Below are positions 1 to 8,656 of a stretch of 64,000 bases of DNA, piece after piece (the stretch's first letter is position 1; every line of letters begins with the position of its first letter). Source of the stretch: Neobacillus paridis (GTDB taxonomy: Bacteria > Bacillota > Bacilli > Bacillales > Cytobacillaceae); contig NZ_JAESWB010000045.1 of assembly GCF_016765675.1 (NCBI RefSeq), positions 1 to 64,000 on the forward strand. Direction: 5' to 3'. The notes under the pieces were generated by a model. The model saw only the letters and a program-made list of their open reading frames with translations. It had not been told where the DNA came from and ran no database searches. A program made the translations under genes and the position numbers.

Positions 1-121
1 TATTCAGGTTAAACTGTACTTGAGTCATTTTTATTCCTCTTTTCATTGTTTATCGTGGTTGAAAACAGTGTTGCCAAAAGTGAATAAAATGACTCATTAT
101 TTTTACACAATTATACGGACT
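1..121 (-). mobile_element. Left-edge fragment of a probable IS256-family insertion sequence
   Basis: An ATG on the minus strand at 28-26 follows an AGAGGA-type ribosome binding site and opens a frame reading MTQVQFNLN before the window ends. From memory this is how several Bacillus IS256-type transposases begin. The bases to the right, up to about the ACACAATTATACGGACT stretch near 107-121, resemble the terminal region of such elements. Only nine codons are visible, so the family call is inference, and the exact IS end and target duplication cannot be set. Confidence 0.42.
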
Positions 122-133
122 TAATCGAGTTAT

Positions 134-448
134 CCCTAGGAAAGTGCACGTGGCGGGGCTCTATGAACACTTTTGACAGAGTGTTCCCTAGGAAAGTGCT
201 CATAGTGAGGCTCCATGAACACTTTTGATGGGATTATCCTTAGGAAAGTGCTCATAGCAAGGCTCCATGAACACTTTTGACAGAGTGTTCCCCAGGAAAG
301 TGCTCATAGCGAGACTCCATGAACACTTTTTGCAGAGTTATCCCTAGGAAAGCGCTCATAGCGGGGATCCATGAACACCATTGACGAGATAACTTCCTTG
401 GGGGTGCACATTGCAGGGATCAATGTACACGTAAGCCTAGAATATCTG
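134..448. repeat. 52-bp tandem array I, hairpin units
   Basis: The core CCCTAGG (or CCTTAGG, CCCCAGG) recurs at 134, 186, 238, 290 and 342, a period of exactly 52 bp, and a sixth degenerate unit begins near 396. Each unit contains GGAAAGTGCTCAT, eleven variable bases, then ATGAACAC, so it can form a short stem-loop. The array lies between the IS end and the 3' end of the arsR-type gene. The same unit in reverse orientation forms the array at 20691. No spacer-repeat alternation is present. Confidence 0.92.
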
Positions 449-489
449 GTGAAAAGTGCTTTTGGAGAGGATCATTGTAAAAGTACCTG

Positions 490-816
490 TTAATACTCAT
501 TATCCGGGTCACTTTCCAGCACGTATTTATGTTTCGAAAGTTTGTTGCTCCAAAACAGCTCATAAAATTCCCGCAGCTCAGTTAACGGTTCCGGATGGAG
601 CCAATAAATTTTTTCTCTCCCTTTCTTGCGGCCGCGAACTAACTCCGCTTCCGCAAGAACTTGAAGATGTTTCGCTACAGCCGTACGGCTCATCGGAAAA
701 TGGGCACTTATTTCCGAGATGGGCAGCTCCTTTTCAGCCAGAAGTTTCAAGATTTCTCTCCGTGTCGGGTCAGCAACCGCTTGAAACACGTCACGTTTTT
801 GTGCTGTTTGCAACAC
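490..816 (-). CDS. ArsR-family winged-helix transcriptional regulator
   Basis: A 108-residue HTH_20/ArsR-type repressor. Residues about 10-80 form the winged helix, with the recognition helix around MSRTAVAKHLQVLAEAELV. The start is GTG and directly abuts the TAA stop of the upstream SRPBCC gene, so the two are translationally coupled. No cysteine cluster is visible, so metal sensing is unlikely. It belongs to the SdpR/YczG-like branch that is usually paired with AHSA1 (SRPBCC) proteins. Two AACC-N4-GGTT palindromes in the operon promoter suggest autorepression. The downstream 52-bp array follows its stop. Confidence 0.85.
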   Translation of the reverse strand: MLQTAQKRDVFQAVADPTRREILKLLAEKELPISEISAHFPMSRTAVAKHLQVLAEAELVRGRKKGREKIYWLHPEPLTELREFYELFWSNKLSKHKYVLESDPDNEY

Positions 817-1236
817 TTAGCCCTCCACAAGCTGCTTTAGCTTCTGGACAATCCCCGCCCAGCCTTTTGACATCGTCTCATGAATAACTGATGCTTTTTG
901 ACCTGCTTTTTCAATCGTTTCATCAGGCCGCTTCCAACCGCCATGGATAAGAGTAAATTCTGTTTTATCTACCAACTCTTTTAAAATAAATGAGGCATAC
1001 CAGCCCTCTGTATCCCAAGTGAAAGATAACCGATTAGGCGGATCAAATTCGGTGACTTTGCATGGTGAAGAACCAAAAGGTGATTGTAAATGAAATTCAT
1101 ACCCCACCTCAGGCTTGAAATCATTCGGCATAAACCATTCAGCAATCCCCTCAGAAGTGGAAACCTGCTGCCAAACCTGCTGAATCGGTGCTTCAATGAT
1201 GATGGACTGCTTGATATCTGGTAGTTTATTTTCCAT
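817..1236 (-). CDS. SRPBCC (AHSA1/Aha1 C-terminal-like) domain protein
   Basis: This 139-residue protein is a single START-like helix-grip fold. It opens with [19 protein letters not shown], the typical first strand and helix, and ends with the long C-terminal helix ([13 protein letters not shown]). Such proteins bind a hydrophobic ligand in a cavity, but the ligand here is unknown. It is the first gene of a two-gene operon with the ArsR-family regulator, a very common pairing in bacilli. A good sigma-A promoter with operator-like palindromes lies directly upstream. No signal peptide is seen, so it is cytoplasmic. Confidence 0.8.
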   Translation of the reverse strand: MENKLPDIKQSIIIEAPIQQVWQQVSTSEGIAEWFMPNDFKPEVGYEFHLQSPFGSSPCKVTEFDPPNRLSFTWDTEGWYASFILKELVDKTEFTLIHGGWKRPDETIEKAGQKASVIHETMSKGWAGIVQKLKQLVEG

Positions 1237-1267
1237 CCTTTTTACCTGCTTTCTGTTTTATCATATA

Positions 1268-1320
1268 AAACCATTTGGTTTCACTTTCTCAGTATAAAAA
1301 ACCAAAAGGTTGCATGTCAA
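1268..1320 (-). promoter_or_regulatory. Promoter and paired operators of the SRPBCC-ArsR operon
   Basis: On the minus strand TTGACA (1320-1315) and TATACT (1296-1291) are separated by 18 bp. Two imperfect palindromes of the form AACC-N4-GGTT lie at 1300-1311, inside the spacer, and at 1268-1281, just after the expected start site. Their centres are 31 bp apart, about three helical turns, which suits two repressor dimers on one face. Binding by the operon's own ArsR-type protein is inferred. Confidence 0.65.
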
Positions 1321-1365
1321 CCCTATCCTTTACTATAAGTGTTCCAATTTCCACTGTAAAAAAAC

Positions 1366-1392
1366 TTCCCCTCACCATTTTGGTGAAGGGAA
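1366..1392 (-). terminator. Rho-independent terminator of the permease operon
   Basis: TTCCCCTCACCA and TGGTGAAGGGAA form a 12-bp stem with one mismatch. On the minus strand it is followed by a run of seven T. It lies just after the permease stop codon. Confidence 0.85.
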
Positions 1393-1400
1393 AAATTCCA

Positions 1401-2717
1401 TCATTGTTTTGCTGATAATGAACTTTTTTTTGACGGAAATATAACATGCTCCAGCAACAGGCATAAGATCAAGCCAACTAAAAGTCCGTTCGATACAATG
1501 TTCCGCAGCCACGGGGCGACACTGGCAAACGCCTCGGCCGGTAAAAACATCATCCCGATGCCAACCATTAAAGAAAGCCCGATTACCAGTAAATTTCGGG
1601 TGGTCGGCCCGATACTCATTAAATCACGAATTCCAAACCCCATCATTTGTGAGAATGGAATAAACAATGATGCATAGGCAACTTCCAATGGCAAGGTTGC
1701 TAAAAATCCGCCGATATACGGAAAAAACCCTGCAGCCATAATCAAAACAGCACCCACGATTATTGGACGCATCTTTTTAATGCCGGTGGTGCCGATAAAT
1801 CCGGCAGAAACTGATAAAGGTACAACCCCCACAACGGAGAACAAGCCGGAGACGATTAAGTTTAAGCCATTACCAAAAATCCCCTTTTGATATTGTTTCG
1901 GCTGTACTTGCTTTTCTAACGCAATCCCTACCACTAAAATACTGGCAATCACATTAGAGATTAACACCACGGAGGTAATGATTGATGTCAGGACAATGCC
2001 GACATCGAACTCTGGCGTTCCCCAAGCCAGTAGCTGCGGCAGCTTAAACCAGCCGGAAGGCTCATAAACGTTCCCTTGATGAATCAATCCGAAAAAATGG
2101 AACAACAGCCAGCCAACGACAATTCCGATTAACGGTCCCATGCTTTTCAAAATTCCCTCGAATTTTAAAGAAATAATTAAAATAATGATAATTTCAATCA
2201 AACAAATCAAGGTTATTTTTCCATCCAAATGGCCTGTGGCAGTGATACCAAGAATACTTTGGAAGAATGAACCGCTCAGCTGGCTGACAAGCAGGATTAA
2301 ATAAACCCCTGTGACAATCGGAGTAAAGAGGTTACGAACCTTTTCAACGACTGGCAAAAGCCCTAGGACGCCTAAGAAAATCCCGGCAATCATAAGGCCC
2401 ATTTCCAATTGCTGGAGTAATAGCCCGCGATTCCCGGGAGCACTCATTGTCCCCAGAAGAATGAAAATGGCCCACCACATTCCTGCTGCTCCCTCAACAA
2501 CCGGCAACCGGTGGCCAAAATAGATTTGGACCAATGTCGCGGCCCCGCTGACAAATAGCATTCTTTCCATAAAGGTGGAAATTTCCGCCGGTGACATCTG
2601 AAAGGCGGCACCGACCACAACCGGAACGGCAATGATATTCGTCAGCATAAAAACCGCCCACTGAATCCCTTGTATTCCTGACAACCATCCACTCTCTTTT
2701 TTATTTAATTCAGTCAT
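1401..2717 (-). CDS. NCS2-family nucleobase (purine/xanthine/uracil) permease
   Basis: A 438-residue integral membrane protein with about 12-14 hydrophobic segments, the length of NCS2 (UraA/PbuX) transporters. Family marks include the N-terminal helix WAVFMLTNIIAVPVV, the PVVEGAAGMWW segment and the late substrate-loop region with SVSAGFIGTTGI. It most resembles YwdJ-type putative purine/cytosine permeases, but substrate cannot be assigned. It is the second gene of an operon with the bile-acid-symporter-like gene (21-bp gap, good GAAGGAAGGG ribosome binding site) and is followed by a strong terminator. No purine riboswitch was seen upstream. Confidence 0.82.
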   Translation of the reverse strand: MTELNKKESGWLSGIQGIQWAVFMLTNIIAVPVVVGAAFQMSPAEISTFMERMLFVSGAATLVQIYFGHRLPVVEGAAGMWWAIFILLGTMSAPGNRGLLLQQLEMGLMIAGIFLGVLGLLPVVEKVRNLFTPIVTGVYLILLVSQLSGSFFQSILGITATGHLDGKITLICLIEIIIILIISLKFEGILKSMGPLIGIVVGWLLFHFFGLIHQGNVYEPSGWFKLPQLLAWGTPEFDVGIVLTSIITSVVLISNVIASILVVGIALEKQVQPKQYQKGIFGNGLNLIVSGLFSVVGVVPLSVSAGFIGTTGIKKMRPIIVGAVLIMAAGFFPYIGGFLATLPLEVAYASLFIPFSQMMGFGIRDLMSIGPTTRNLLVIGLSLMVGIGMMFLPAEAFASVAPWLRNIVSNGLLVGLILCLLLEHVIFPSKKSSLSAKQ

Positions 2718-2738
2718 GATAAAAAAACCCTTCCTTCT

Positions 2739-3707
2739 CTACACAGTAACAGAATCTTGTTTTTCCAATCTTTTGTCATAGTACCTGGCAATAAAATGCC
2801 CATTCAATGAGGCTAGAATCTGCTGGAAAAGCATGCCAATGACAACCGGCACAGCAACCGCCGATGGAAAATAAGTAACTCCAATAACTGCTCCGGCACT
2901 GATGTTTCGCATCCCCCCGGTAAAAGTCAGGGAAATTACTTTATCCCGCTTCTTAAGCAGCAGCTTCCCCAGGTAAAAAGAAAATAAATATCCGGTGAAG
3001 GCAATGAAGAAAACAACTGTAGCGATACCGATCAGCTTCAAATGAGCATTTTTTAAATATGGCGCCACAACGGCCCCATTTAGCATAACGACAAAGCCAA
3101 GGCAAATTTTTGAAAAAGGCGCCAACCGCACCCCTAATTGATTATTTATTTTTCCCTTCGTCATTTGGTTTAACAGCATACCAATAATGGAAGGGACGAC
3201 AACCATTCCCAATAAGCCCTTCATAATGTCCAAATAATCCATTTCAATTTTTTGCCCCATGAAAATGGATAGCGAGTACGGGACAATAATGGGCGAAAGG
3301 AAGGTGTCAATTAAGATTACGGATAAAACCACTGGAATATTCCCTTTATAAATCGACACCCAAATAAAGCTTGTAATCCCTGTTGGAATGACCATCGCTA
3401 ATATAAGTCCGGTAATCGTGTAGGCGTCACTCGGGAAAATGATATGTCCCACCCCCCAAGCCCAAATCGGCATAAGGATATGTAGAATCATCATCGCGAT
3501 AAAAATGGGGAATGGATGGGTCAGTACATCCTTCAGCGATTGGAAATTGGATCCCAAACTCCCGGCAAAGGTCATAAAAGCAAAAATCCAAGGAACTAAA
3601 AAAGAAAAATCCTTAAGGTTTGTACTTAGTAACACACCGATGATTACACTTACAGGCGTTATGAACGGCATCAATTTTTCCAATCGTTTATTTAGCTTTT
3701 GCAGCAT
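2739..3707 (-). CDS. Bile acid:sodium symporter (BASS/SBF) family transporter
   Basis: About ten hydrophobic helices of the SBF fold (PF01758) are visible, including the TFTGGMRNISAGAV signature near residues 245-258. Members move organic anions, pantothenate-pathway compounds or bile acids with sodium; the substrate here is unknown. I place the start at MLQKLNKRL because GGAG lies nine bases upstream. This gives 322 residues, close to YocS of B. subtilis; the longer frame back to 3773 has no ribosome binding site. It is first in the operon with the NCS2 permease. Confidence 0.78.
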   Translation of the reverse strand: MLQKLNKRLEKLMPFITPVSVIIGVLLSTNLKDFSFLVPWIFAFMTFAGSLGSNFQSLKDVLTHPFPIFIAMMILHILMPIWAWGVGHIIFPSDAYTITGLILAMVIPTGITSFIWVSIYKGNIPVVLSVILIDTFLSPIIVPYSLSIFMGQKIEMDYLDIMKGLLGMVVVPSIIGMLLNQMTKGKINNQLGVRLAPFSKICLGFVVMLNGAVVAPYLKNAHLKLIGIATVVFFIAFTGYLFSFYLGKLLLKKRDKVISLTFTGGMRNISAGAVIGVTYFPSAVAVPVVIGMLFQQILASLNGHFIARYYDKRLEKQDSVTV

Positions 3708-3910
3708 ATTGGGCATCTCCAAACTTTCACTTCTTGCTGTAACATTGCAAAGAATATCATAACATGGAACCAAACTTTTCGTGAATCGAAAAATATTCTT
3801 TTTCTACGCCCTAAGTCTTAGAAACAATTAAACCCCTAGTACATAGCGAAAAGTCAAAGAATTTCATATTCTAAATGTAGAAGAAGTTGGTTAAAAGGAG
3901 TTGTATAAAA

Positions 3911-4777
3911 ATGAAGCGCATTTTAATTTTGTTATTGGTTATTACTGGGTTATATCTTATTCTTCATCAGTCGTTTCAGTTCAATTGGTTTAATGTCAGT
4001 AATGCCGATGGGCAAGCAGCTATTACCAAAGATATCAATGTCATTAAGGTGGATGTCGGAAGCGTTAGTACAGAGATTATCCCTGAAGACCGTTCTGACT
4101 TGAAAGCAGTCTATCAAGGAAGACAAAAGCTCACAGTTACGGACAAGGGTGATACGGTGGAAGTATCCTTGAAAAAGAAATGGTTCAATTGGTTTAACTG
4201 GTCGTCTATTTCGGAAAAAAGCAAATTAAAAATCTACCTTCCGGAAAACTATAACCGCAGTATGGTTATTGATTTAGGCTCTGGAAATGTAAACTTTTCC
4301 GGAACTTCCCAAAACCAGCCGATGAAACTAGAGGAATTATCCGTTGATATTGGCTCGGGTAATATTAATCTCAAAAATCTTCATGTGAAGCACTTAAAAC
4401 ATGACGTTTCATCAGGAAATGCCAATATCGATTCCTTAACTACCCAATCCAGTGCGTTTAACGTCAACTCCGGGAACATCAATCTCAGTCATTACTCAGG
4501 CGCATTGGAGGCAGATGTTTCTTCCGGAAGATTGAAGGCACAGCTTGATAAGGTCAACGATTCGATCAAGATCGATGTTAGCTCAGGTCTGGTGCAGCTG
4601 GATTTACCTGAAGATGCTGATTTTACCCTTAACGGAGAGGCCAGCAGCGGCATCATTTCCAATGACTTTCCACTCAGATCCAGTGAAAACGGCAAAAAGC
4701 ATATAAGCGGAACTCATGGCAGTGGAAAACACAAGATCGACCTCGATGTCTCAAGCGGAGTCATTAGAATCTATTAA
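3911..4777 (+). CDS. DUF4097 (LiaG-like) membrane-anchored beta-repeat protein
   Basis: The 288-residue product has one N-terminal membrane segment (ILILLLVITGLYLIL) and then an extracellular right-handed beta-helix-like region. A short motif of type (S/G)SGN or SSG recurs about every 15-20 residues between residues 120 and 285. This is the DUF4097 architecture found in LiaG and YvlB of B. subtilis, linked there to envelope stress, but the Lia two-component genes are not adjacent. The start chosen has AAAGGAG eight bases upstream. It appears monocistronic, with a terminator after the stop. The exact role is unknown. Confidence 0.72.
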   Translation: MKRILILLLVITGLYLILHQSFQFNWFNVSNADGQAAITKDINVIKVDVGSVSTEIIPEDRSDLKAVYQGRQKLTVTDKGDTVEVSLKKKWFNWFNWSSISEKSKLKIYLPENYNRSMVIDLGSGNVNFSGTSQNQPMKLEELSVDIGSGNINLKNLHVKHLKHDVSSGNANIDSLTTQSSAFNVNSGNINLSHYSGALEADVSSGRLKAQLDKVNDSIKIDVSSGLVQLDLPEDADFTLNGEASSGIISNDFPLRSSENGKKHISGTHGSGKHKIDLDVSSGVIRIY

Positions 4778-4783
4778 TGCGAA

Positions 4784-4815
4784 AAGTGCTCGGACCTAAT
4801 TCGGGTACTTTTTTT
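4784..4815 (+). terminator. Terminator after the DUF4097 gene
   Basis: AAAGTGCTCG pairs imperfectly with CGGGTACTTT and is followed by a T7 run. Confidence 0.7.
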
Positions 4816-4926
4816 AGAATTTTTAGCTCCTCAAAAAGGACAAAGTCCAAAAGTCTAAAAATTTCATAGCCTATATAAAGTGAAACTTACATCATGTGTT
4901 TTTCCTTTGGAAGGAGAGCGATCAAC

Positions 4927-5316
4927 ATGTACCACTACCCTTATCACTTTCAGGCTAATCTCCAAGTACCGTGCACCACAGTTTATATGCCAAGCATCCT
5001 GCCGCCTCGAACTTATCCACCTGTCAATACAAAAATTTTTTCCGAATCCATTAAATCATTTCGCCTGTTAATGGAACAAGGCAGTATATTGCTTGATCGA
5101 TTAGGAAATCTTCCATTTTCCCATAAGATTATGAGCGCGGCCCAGCAGGGAAACCAAGCAGAAGTGAATCGGTTAATCCACTCTCTTGGACTTAAGGTTC
5201 CAGTTAAAACAAGTTATACCCCTACAGGTGTGAATTTTGAACTCACTACCCAAACAAGTCCGGCTGCCCCCGTCAGTTGCTGCACTTTAACGATTAATAT
5301 GAAATGGGGGCATTAA
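4927..5316 (+). CDS. Small Tyr/Pro-rich protein, possible spore-coat-associated (YuzC-like)
   Basis: The predicted product has 129 residues. A Tyr/Pro-rich N terminus (MYHYPYHF) leads into a central helical region (SILLDRLGNLPFSHKIMSAA) and a C-terminal beta-rich segment ending SCCTLTINMKWGH. The start is chosen for GGAAGGAG eight bases upstream. The arrangement reminds me of B. subtilis YuzC, a small spore protein, but I cannot confirm homology. No signal peptide or membrane segment is present. It is monocistronic with its own terminator, as sporulation genes often are. No sigma-E or sigma-K promoter could be assigned with confidence. Confidence 0.6.
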   Translation: MYHYPYHFQANLQVPCTTVYMPSILPPRTYPPVNTKIFSESIKSFRLLMEQGSILLDRLGNLPFSHKIMSAAQQGNQAEVNRLIHSLGLKVPVKTSYTPTGVNFELTTQTSPAAPVSCCTLTINMKWGH

Positions 5317-5320
5317 CGAA

Positions 5321-5367
5321 AAAAAAAACTGCTGCTGGTACCACTTGATTATCAGGCAGTTTTTTTA
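5321..5367 (+). terminator. Terminator after the small Tyr/Pro-rich protein gene
   Basis: An A-rich stretch and ACTGCTGC pair with GGCAGT, and a T7 run follows. Confidence 0.7.
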
Positions 5368-5438
5368 TTTTCGGTCACGAATATACATATAAAGGGATAT
5401 TATTTTTTGTCTTTGTCTCACCGTAAAAAAGGAGTAAA

Positions 5439-6845
5439 ATGAAGTGGAGATTTTATCATTTACTAGAAAAAGGAGTCGCATTTTTGAAGGAGCAAACAAA
5501 TAAGTATCAGGAACAAACTCTTTTCAATATTTCTTGGCCGCTTTTTATTGAATTGGCACTTCATATGGGAATGGGGATTCTCGCTACCTTCATGCTGGGT
5601 CACTATTCAGATGAAGCTGCTGCGGGGGTCGGCGTTGCCAACCAGCTGTTAAATATTTTTATCTTAATCTTTAACGTCACTTCGATTGGTGCTACCGTCT
5701 TAATCAGCCAAAACCTCGGTGCCGGACAGTTGAAAAAAGCAAGGCAATTAGCCCGATCGGTTTTTGGGTTAAATTTTTGGTTTGGCATCATTGTAGCGGC
5801 AATTGTGTTTTTCTTCGGCGAACGTTTACTGCGGTTATTTGATATTCACGGTATGGTATTTGATTACGGTCTAATCTTTGTTCAGATTTGCGGATTCTCC
5901 CTCTTTTTTGAATCCATTTCCCTGGCTTTAAGCGCAACGTTAAGGAGTTATGGATACACAAAGGAGTCGATGGTGGTTACCGTCATCATGGATTTCATTA
6001 GTTTAGTGGGAAATCTGATCGCCATCGGAGGATTTTTGGGAATTCCCATTACGGGTGTTACTGGAGTTTCATGGGCGATTGTGATTGCCCGGGCCTTTGC
6101 TGTCTGTGCACTAATTTACCTGGTGTATAATCGGCTTGCGTTAAATCTCACTTTTAAAGATGTTTTTCATGCGAAAAAAGAAGATATTAATGGGGTACTT
6201 TCGATTGGCATTCCTTCCGCGGGGGAAAATCTTTCTTATCAATTATCCCAGTTGGTGATTACCAGTATCGTCGTATCAATTGGAACGGCTTCTCTGGCGG
6301 CACGGGTATATATTTTAAATATTAATATGATCTGCTACTTATTCACCCTAGCAATTGCCCAAGGTACACAGTTACTAGTGGCCCGTTACATTGGTGCAAA
6401 GCAATTTGAACGGGCGCTTCGCCGCGGTCTGCGTACCCTAAAAATTGCCATGGCGGCATCCTTGTTGACGTCATTGATCATTGCCCTGACTGGAACACCG
6501 ATTTTAGAGATTTTTACAAAAGATCCTGATATCATTGCTGTCGGTATTCCGGTATTATGGGCGATTGTTTTCGTAGAACCGGGAAGAGCCATGAATATTG
6601 TCCTAATGAGCTCGTTAAAATCAGCCGGCGATGTCCGTTTCCCTGTTGTAATTGGAATTGTGTCGATGTGGGGAGTGGCCGTTTCCCTAAGCTATATCTT
6701 TGGTATTCATTTTGAGTTAGGCCTCTTGGGTATCTGGCTTGCTCAGGGTGTTGACGAATGGTTAAGAGGAATCTTTGCTACCAAACGCTGGTTGATGAAA
6801 CCGTGGGAACGAATCGTCGGGAAAAAAGCAGAAGTATCTGCTTGA
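5439..6845 (+). CDS. MATE-family multidrug/cation antiporter
   Basis: Up to 468 residues with twelve hydrophobic helices in two homologous halves, typical of MATE exporters (MepA/NorM/YoeA type). The N-terminal NISWPLFIELALHM and GVGVANQLLNIF segments match the MatE domain. Transport of cationic drugs out of the cell with H+ or Na+ is the family role. Two starts are possible. ATG at 5439 has GGAG only four bases upstream, whereas TTG at 5484 has AAAAGGAG eight bases upstream and gives a more usual N terminus (MKEQTNKYQEQ). The gene stands alone. Confidence 0.85.
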   Translation: MKWRFYHLLEKGVAFLKEQTNKYQEQTLFNISWPLFIELALHMGMGILATFMLGHYSDEAAAGVGVANQLLNIFILIFNVTSIGATVLISQNLGAGQLKKARQLARSVFGLNFWFGIIVAAIVFFFGERLLRLFDIHGMVFDYGLIFVQICGFSLFFESISLALSATLRSYGYTKESMVVTVIMDFISLVGNLIAIGGFLGIPITGVTGVSWAIVIARAFAVCALIYLVYNRLALNLTFKDVFHAKKEDINGVLSIGIPSAGENLSYQLSQLVITSIVVSIGTASLAARVYILNINMICYLFTLAIAQGTQLLVARYIGAKQFERALRRGLRTLKIAMAASLLTSLIIALTGTPILEIFTKDPDIIAVGIPVLWAIVFVEPGRAMNIVLMSSLKSAGDVRFPVVIGIVSMWGVAVSLSYIFGIHFELGLLGIWLAQGVDEWLRGIFATKRWLMKPWERIVGKKAEVSA

Positions 6846-6913
6846 TCAGGCTTTATGCCATCCAGTTTCAATAACATGATCGAATTTGAGAAAAGTTAAA
6901 CATGTTCTTTTTG

Positions 6914-6963
6914 GGGACTCTTTGGTCTAAAAAGGCGATCCAAGAGAGTCCCTTGAATCGCCT
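6914..6963. terminator. Overlapping convergent hairpins between the MATE and alpha-glucosidase genes
   Basis: GGGACTC (6914-6920) pairs with GAGTCCC (6946-6952). A second stem, AAGGCGAT with ATCGCCTT (about 6932-6962), overlaps it and ends in a T5 run on the minus strand, so it should terminate the malL-type gene. The two stems exclude each other, giving one hairpin per direction. Confidence 0.7.
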
Positions 6964-6967
6964 TCAA

Positions 6968-8638
6968 TTATGTCGTTATCCGATATACTCTTGCTTCGTA
7001 GGGTTTTAACCTGAGCTCCTGAAGCGGTTCATGTTTAGCGACAGCCATATTATTAAGTAATAAATGTTGGTAATCAAAGGTAAAGCCTTTAATTGATGCA
7101 GGCTGCGTCGACAGATTGGTGATAACCATTACCTTTTCATCATTCAGCGTCCGGGTGTAAGCAAAAATCTGCGGATCATCCTTTAATACTAGATCATAAG
7201 TACCATACGTAAAGACTTCGTACTGCTTTTTCAAGCGAATCATCTTTTTGTAAAAATTTAAGATCGAGGCAGGATCTTGCTGCTGGGCCTCAACATTTAT
7301 TTGCTTGTAGTTTGGATTTACTTTAAGCCAAGGCGTACCCGTTGTAAAACCGGCATTGGCCACATTAGACCATTGCATCGGTGTGCGTGAATTATCACGG
7401 CCTGAGGCCCAAATGATCTCCATTATTTCTTGATGGGGCACACCTGCTTCGCGCCTTAAGCGATACATATTTTTTGCTGAAACATCATCATAATCTTCAA
7501 TCGACGCAAATTGCACATTGGTCATGCCGATTTCCTGACCTTGGTAAATAAACGGCGTACCCTGCATTAGAAAATACATTGTCGCAAAAGCGGTAGCACT
7601 TTCCCGCCAATAGTCTTGATCATTTCCCCAAGTAGAGACTACCCGTGCTTTATCGTGGTTTTCAATAAAGAGGGCATTCCAGCCTTTATCTTCAAGTGCC
7701 TTTTGCCAACGTGACAAAACGTCTTTTAATTCAATGATATTAAGCTGTTTTTTCTTCTCGGCATCCCATAAACTGAGATGTTCAAATTGAAAAATCATGT
7801 TAAATTTGCCTTCTGTTTTACCGACCCAAAGCTCAAGGTCGCGAGTATCATCGACCGTTACACCGTTTGCTTCACCAACGGTCATGATATCATAGTTGGC
7901 AAACGTCGCTTCCTTTAATTCCTGCAAAAATGTATGAATTCCTTTTACATTCATCATTTTGTCGAAGGCCGGAATATATTTAAGCCCTTTTGGGTTTGGC
8001 ATATCCTTTAGTCCCGGTTCTTTTTTAATATGACTGATCGCGTCAACCCGAAAGCCGTCAATCCCTTTATCGAGCCACCAATTAATCATTTTATATAATT
8101 CTGTCCGAACAGCTTTATTTTCCCAGTTTAAATCAGGCTGTTTTTTGGAAAAAATATGCATGTAATATTGGTCTGTTTTTTCATCATATTCCCACGCTGA
8201 GCCGCCAAAAATACTTTCCCAGTTATTTGGCTCCTTCCCGGCTTTTCCATCCCGCCAAATATACCAGTCCCGCTTCGGACTATCCTTGGAAGAGCGAGAT
8301 TCAATAAACCACCGATGTTCATCACTGGTGTGATTAATAACAAGGTCAAGAATCAGCTTCATCCCCCGTTTATGGGTTTCTGCCAATAAATGATCGAAAT
8401 CCTCCATCGTTCCGAACTCCGCCATAATTTCCTGATAGTTACTTATATCATAGCCATTATCATCATTTGGGGATTGGTACATCGGAGAAACCCAAATAAC
8501 ATCAATTCCCAGATCCTTTAAATAATCAAGCTTTGCAATGATTCCTTTTATATCGCCTATCCCATCACCATTGGAATCCATAAAACTGCGGGGATAAATT
8601 TGGTAGGCGACAGCTTCTTTCCACCATATTCTTTTCAT
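6968..8638 (-). CDS. malL: GH13 alpha-glucosidase, predicted alpha-1,4 specificity
   Basis: This 556-residue cytoplasmic GH13_31 enzyme splits glucose from maltose or short maltodextrins. Catalytic residues are visible: nucleophile Asp199 in GFRVDAIS, acid/base Glu256 in TVGEAN, and Asp329 in ENHD. The residue after the nucleophile is Ala. Published comparisons of Bacillus enzymes link Ala at this site to exo-alpha-1,4-glucosidase and Val to oligo-1,6-glucosidase. It is last in the mdxEFG-GH31-lacI operon, 18 bp after the regulator, and ends at a terminator. The divergent paralogue at 15998 carries Val at the equivalent position. Confidence 0.9.
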   Translation of the reverse strand: MKRIWWKEAVAYQIYPRSFMDSNGDGIGDIKGIIAKLDYLKDLGIDVIWVSPMYQSPNDDNGYDISNYQEIMAEFGTMEDFDHLLAETHKRGMKLILDLVINHTSDEHRWFIESRSSKDSPKRDWYIWRDGKAGKEPNNWESIFGGSAWEYDEKTDQYYMHIFSKKQPDLNWENKAVRTELYKMINWWLDKGIDGFRVDAISHIKKEPGLKDMPNPKGLKYIPAFDKMMNVKGIHTFLQELKEATFANYDIMTVGEANGVTVDDTRDLELWVGKTEGKFNMIFQFEHLSLWDAEKKKQLNIIELKDVLSRWQKALEDKGWNALFIENHDKARVVSTWGNDQDYWRESATAFATMYFLMQGTPFIYQGQEIGMTNVQFASIEDYDDVSAKNMYRLRREAGVPHQEIMEIIWASGRDNSRTPMQWSNVANAGFTTGTPWLKVNPNYKQINVEAQQQDPASILNFYKKMIRLKKQYEVFTYGTYDLVLKDDPQIFAYTRTLNDEKVMVITNLSTQPASIKGFTFDYQHLLLNNMAVAKHEPLQELRLKPYEARVYRITT

Positions 8639-8656
8639 GTTAAATCCTTTCCAATC

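Noticed and set aside
134..448. CRISPR array, considered for all 52-bp arrays
   Set aside because: Whole units repeat with no unique spacers, and no cas genes are present.
456..887. 143-codon plus-strand open frame
   Set aside because: It lies antisense to the ArsR and SRPBCC genes, which have clear domains and signals.
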